A DNA stretch of 8,218 nucleotides from Solirubrobacterales bacterium (lineage in GTDB: Bacteria; Actinomycetota; Thermoleophilia; Solirubrobacterales; Solirubrobacteraceae), in NCBI GenBank assembly GCA_003244035.1, contig QHBV01000161.1, forward strand, positions 1-8,218. The letters are read 5' to 3'. Below the pieces are notes generated by a model. The model searched no databases. It saw only the letters and a program-made list of their open reading frames with translations, and was not told the origin of the DNA. The position numbers and the translations under genes were made by a program. Positions 6,698-8,218 of this stretch are shown piece after piece. Position 1 is the stretch's first letter, and every line of letters begins with the position of its first letter.

Positions 6698-7600
6698 GTG
6701 ATCACGCCGGCCCCCCGGACGACCCACTCGGGCTTCGTCGCCCTCGCCGGCCGCCCGAACGTCGGCAAGTCGACGATCGCCAACGCGATCGCCGGCGCCA
6801 AGGTCGCGATCGTTTCGGACAAGCCGCAGACGACCCGGCGCGCGATCCGGGCGGTGGCGACGGGCGCAGACTGGCAGCTGGTGCTGGTCGACCTGCCCGG
6901 CGTCCAGCGTCCGCGGGATGCGCTGACCGAGCGGATGCAGCGGCGCGTCGAGCGCGAGCTCGCGGATGCGGACGGCTGCCTGTTCGTGGTCAACGCCGAG
7001 CAGGGGATCGGACCGGGCGACCGCTTCATCGCGCGGCTGCTGCGCTCCGCCTCCGTGCCGGTCGCGATCGCGGTCAACAAGGTCGACCGCGCCGATCGCG
7101 CGCGGACGGCGGCCACTCTGCAGGCCGCGGCCGAGCTCGACGTGGCGCAGGAGATCTTCCCCGTGTCGGCGCGGACGGGGTCGGGCATGGGTGCGCTGAC
7201 AGACCACCTGCGCTCGCTGCTGCCGCCCGGCCCCTTCTACTTCGAGCCGCGCCAGCATTCGGACCTGCCCGAGTCGGTGGTGCTCGCAGAGCTGGTCCGC
7301 GAGCAGGTGCTGGCGCGTACCCGCGAGGAGGTGCCGCACGCGGTCGAGATCGAGGTCGTTGAGCTCGCACAGGTGCGCGAGGGCCTGCTCAGGATCGAGG
7401 CGCTGCTGCTGACCGAAACCGAATCCCAGAAGGGGATCCTGATCGGCGCCGGCGGCAGGATGATCAAGGCGATCGGCGTCGCCGCCCGCCGGTCGATCGA
7501 GCGCGAGCTCGGCATCGGAGTGCACCTCGAGCTGTCGGTCCGCGTCAAGCGCCACTGGCGGGCGGACGAGCGCCTGCTGGACCGGCTCGGGATCGAGTAG
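6698..7600 (+). CDS. era: GTPase Era
   Basis: Era binds the 3' end of 16S rRNA through its KH domain and couples GTP hydrolysis to 30S subunit maturation. The 300-residue product is standard length. GTPase motifs: G1 GRPNVGKS (18-25), switch I SDKPQTTR (40-47), G3 DLPG (65-68), G4 NKVD (127-130), G5 SAR (157-159). The KH domain occupies about 205-285, with GILIGAGGRMIKAIG (246-260) as its nucleic-acid-binding loop, and the protein ends in VKRHWRADERLLDRLG. G3 reads DLPG rather than the DTPG usual in Era. Translation from GTG 6698 is supported by AGGA at 6689-6692. The neighbouring ybeY acts on the same 16S 3' end, a sensible functional grouping. Intact, no frameshift. Confidence 0.95.
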   Translation: MITPAPRTTHSGFVALAGRPNVGKSTIANAIAGAKVAIVSDKPQTTRRAIRAVATGADWQLVLVDLPGVQRPRDALTERMQRRVERELADADGCLFVVNAEQGIGPGDRFIARLLRSASVPVAIAVNKVDRADRARTAATLQAAAELDVAQEIFPVSARTGSGMGALTDHLRSLLPPGPFYFEPRQHSDLPESVVLAELVREQVLARTREEVPHAVEIEVVELAQVREGLLRIEALLLTETESQKGILIGAGGRMIKAIGVAARRSIERELGIGVHLELSVRVKRHWRADERLLDRLGIE

Positions 7601-7610
7601 CTTGGCGGAC

Positions 7611-7616
7611 TAGTCT
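7611..7616 (+). promoter_or_regulatory. -10 element upstream of the small membrane protein gene
   Basis: TAGTCT, preceded by C, begins 10 bases after the era stop. Exactly 7 bases separate it from ATG 7624, the same geometry as at hrcA and yqeY. The transcript would cover the 9-codon ORF at 7624 and then the two-helix membrane protein. No -35 is recognised. Confidence 0.5.
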
Positions 7617-7623
7617 CCGTGTC

Positions 7624-7653
7624 ATGCAGCAGATGCCACCCTCATCCGAGTGA
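7624..7653 (+). CDS. Possible 9-residue leaderless ORF
   Basis: ATG 7624 to TGA 7653 encodes MQQMPPSSE. It is supported mainly by position: the ATG falls at the predicted first transcribed base after TAGTCT. It ends 31 bases before ATG 7685 of the membrane protein gene, so it could be a leader peptide, or just the point where leaderless initiation happens on an otherwise untranslated leader. There are no homologues to cite, and chance is a real alternative. Confidence 0.3.
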   Translation: MQQMPPSSE

Positions 7654-7684
7654 ACGAGCGCTGTGCTCAGAGGTTGCTGATCTG

Positions 7685-7852
7685 ATGCGCATGCAGTCGA
7701 CGAACGCCAGGACCTGGCTCGCCGCAGTGCTCTTTGCCGTCGCTGCGGTGATCGACTTCGCGACGGGCGCCAGCATCATTGGCATCATTTTCGCCGTGGT
7801 GGCCGTGGTCTTCGTCGCCACCGCGCTAAGGCCCCGTGGCGGCCGGTCTTGA
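7685..7852 (+). CDS. Small two-helix membrane protein, unknown function
   Basis: The product is 55 residues from ATG 7685, with AGAGG at 7669-7673 as a possible ribosome binding site 11 bases upstream; ATG 7691 is an alternative start. Residues 11-25 (WLAAVLFAVAAVIDF) and 29-48 (ASIIGIIFAVVAVVFVATAL) look like two short transmembrane segments joined by a tight ATG turn. The N-terminus carries one Arg near the membrane and the C-terminus is basic (RPRGGRS), so both ends are probably cytoplasmic. The frame is open upstream to GTG 7619, giving a 77-residue version with a Cys-containing head, but that start does not fit the -10 position. I do not recognise a named family. Its position between era and hisI gives no clear functional clue. 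Confidence 0.6.
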   Translation: MRMQSTNARTWLAAVLFAVAAVIDFATGASIIGIIFAVVAVVFVATALRPRGGRS

Positions 7853-7951
7853 CGGCAACTGAGAAGGGTGGCGATCTGACTCCCGCCGCAACGGTCGGTT
7901 GCTCGACGTAATGTACGCCCCATAGCTGATCGGACAGAGGTGCACGGCGAC

Positions 7952-7964
7952 GCCGGGTCCCGGC
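7952..7964. repeat. Perfect 13-base palindrome next to the hisI -10
   Basis: GCCGGGTCCCGGC reads the same on both strands apart from its central base. It ends 3 bases before the hisI -10 (TAGAAT), that is within the spacer or -35 area, where a bound repressor would block RNA polymerase. It could equally be a chance product of high GC. No second copy is seen in the window. Confidence 0.4.
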
Positions 7965-7967
7965 ACC

Positions 7968-7973
7968 TAGAAT
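7968..7973 (+). promoter_or_regulatory. -10 element of the hisI promoter
   Basis: TAGAAT, preceded by C, ends 9 bases before ATG 7983, giving a predicted leader of about two bases. There is no Shine-Dalgarno sequence before the ATG, consistent with near-leaderless translation. The downstream bases (CGTCG) repeat those after TAGGAT at 6566. Confidence 0.55.
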
Positions 7974-7982
7974 CGTCGGCTC

Positions 7983-8218
7983 ATGGACGATTCACAGGTC
8001 GCATTCGACGAGCGCGGGCTGGTCCCGTGCGTGGTCCAGGAGTGGGGCACGGGCGAAGTGCTGATGCTCGCCTACATGAACGCGGAGGCGCTTGCCCGCA
8101 CTCGTGAGACGGGCGAGATGCACTTCTACAGCCGCTCCCGCCAGGAGCTGTGGCACAAGGGCGCCACCTCTGGCAACTCGCAGGCGGTCAAGGCGATCCG
8201 CTACGACTGCGACGGCGA
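7983..8218 (+). CDS. hisI: Phosphoribosyl-AMP cyclohydrolase HisI, 5' part
   Basis: HisI opens the adenine ring of phosphoribosyl-AMP, the third step of histidine synthesis, in the cytoplasm. The 78 visible codons start at ATG 7983 and run off the right edge. Conserved parts are LVPCVVQEWGTGEVLMLAYMN (residues 12-32), ETGEMHFYSRSRQELWHKG, and TSGNSQ followed by IRYDCDG. The last includes the first residues of the metal-binding DCD.D motif, of which D and C are visible before the edge. Nothing suggests fusion to HisE, but the C-terminus is out of view. It appears to have its own promoter, separate from era. Start choice is secure, as the N-terminus and the -10 position agree. Confidence 0.94.
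   Translation, partial: MDDSQVAFDERGLVPCVVQEWGTGEVLMLAYMNAEALARTRETGEMHFYSRSRQELWHKGATSGNSQAVKAIRYDCDG

Larger units (their letters stand above)
7853..7982 (+). other. Intergenic region before hisI
   Basis: These 130 bases contain no convincing gene. Visible elements are a weak hairpin GCAAC-GGTCG-GTTGC (7888-7902) without a T-run, TAATGT (7909-7914) as a possible distal -10, the palindrome GCCGGGTCCCGGC (7952-7964), and the hisI -10 at 7968-7973. The first hairpin may help end the upstream transcript, but nothing here is a textbook terminator. Confidence 0.35.

Noticed and set aside
6622..6705. GATCAC copies in the era leader and at the era start, resembling the 16S site bound by Era (possible autoregulation)
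   Set aside because: The same hexamer occurs at several coding sites in this window (for example near 792, 1816 and 5531), so two copies near era are not informative.
6524..7555. Long minus-strand open frame (343 codons) opposite era
   Set aside because: It is the antisense image of era with low-complexity composition and no recognisable motif.
7888..7902. Hairpin GCAAC/GTTGC as an intrinsic terminator
   Set aside because: The stem is only 5 base pairs and there is no following T-run.
1..8218. Mobile elements, CRISPR arrays, tRNA or rRNA genes
   Set aside because: No transposase or integrase motifs, no terminal inverted or regularly spaced direct repeats and no cloverleaf-like or rRNA-like stretches were seen.

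Overview
The window is GC-rich, with gene-dense, almost entirely plus-strand coding and frequent GTG/TTG starts. Several genes appear to start directly at the transcription start (leaderless), with a CTANNNT -10 element just upstream. Together with the protein variants seen, this suggests a high-GC actinobacterium, most likely Thermoleophilia (Solirubrobacterales-like). The lineage is inferred, not proven.

Layout: (1) 1-306, the 3' end of a MaoC/HadB-type hot-dog (R)-hydratase. (2) 365-3341, a tightly coupled heat-shock and translation block: hrcA (repressor), dnaJ (Hsp40) and prmA (L11 methyltransferase), joined by ATGA and TTGA stop/start overlaps behind one leaderless promoter. (3) 3392-4741, a secreted CAP-domain protein with beta-sandwich repeats, out of place among housekeeping genes. 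(4) 4742-6556, yqeY, phoH (PhoH-like ATPase) and ybeY (16S rRNA endonuclease). (5) 6698-7600, era (16S/30S assembly GTPase). (6) 7601-7982, a small region with a possible 9-codon leaderless ORF and a two-helix membrane protein. (7) 7983 to the edge, the 5' part of hisI (histidine biosynthesis).

How the genes fit together: hrcA-dnaJ handle protein folding stress. prmA, ybeY and era act on ribosomal protein or 16S rRNA maturation, and phoH is a usual ybeY neighbour. The CAP gene is the outsider: it has its own promoter-like element and a signal peptide.

The most unusual point is that the CAP reading frame has no stop codon before yqeY. It runs in frame into the whole YqeY protein, giving one open frame at 3392-5173. 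An apparent internal leaderless promoter (TATGCT, then 7 bases, then GTG at 4742) would still produce YqeY alone. No mobile element, CRISPR array, tRNA or rRNA is visible, and I see no clearly new multi-gene system. No gene-free stretch exceeds 300 bases.
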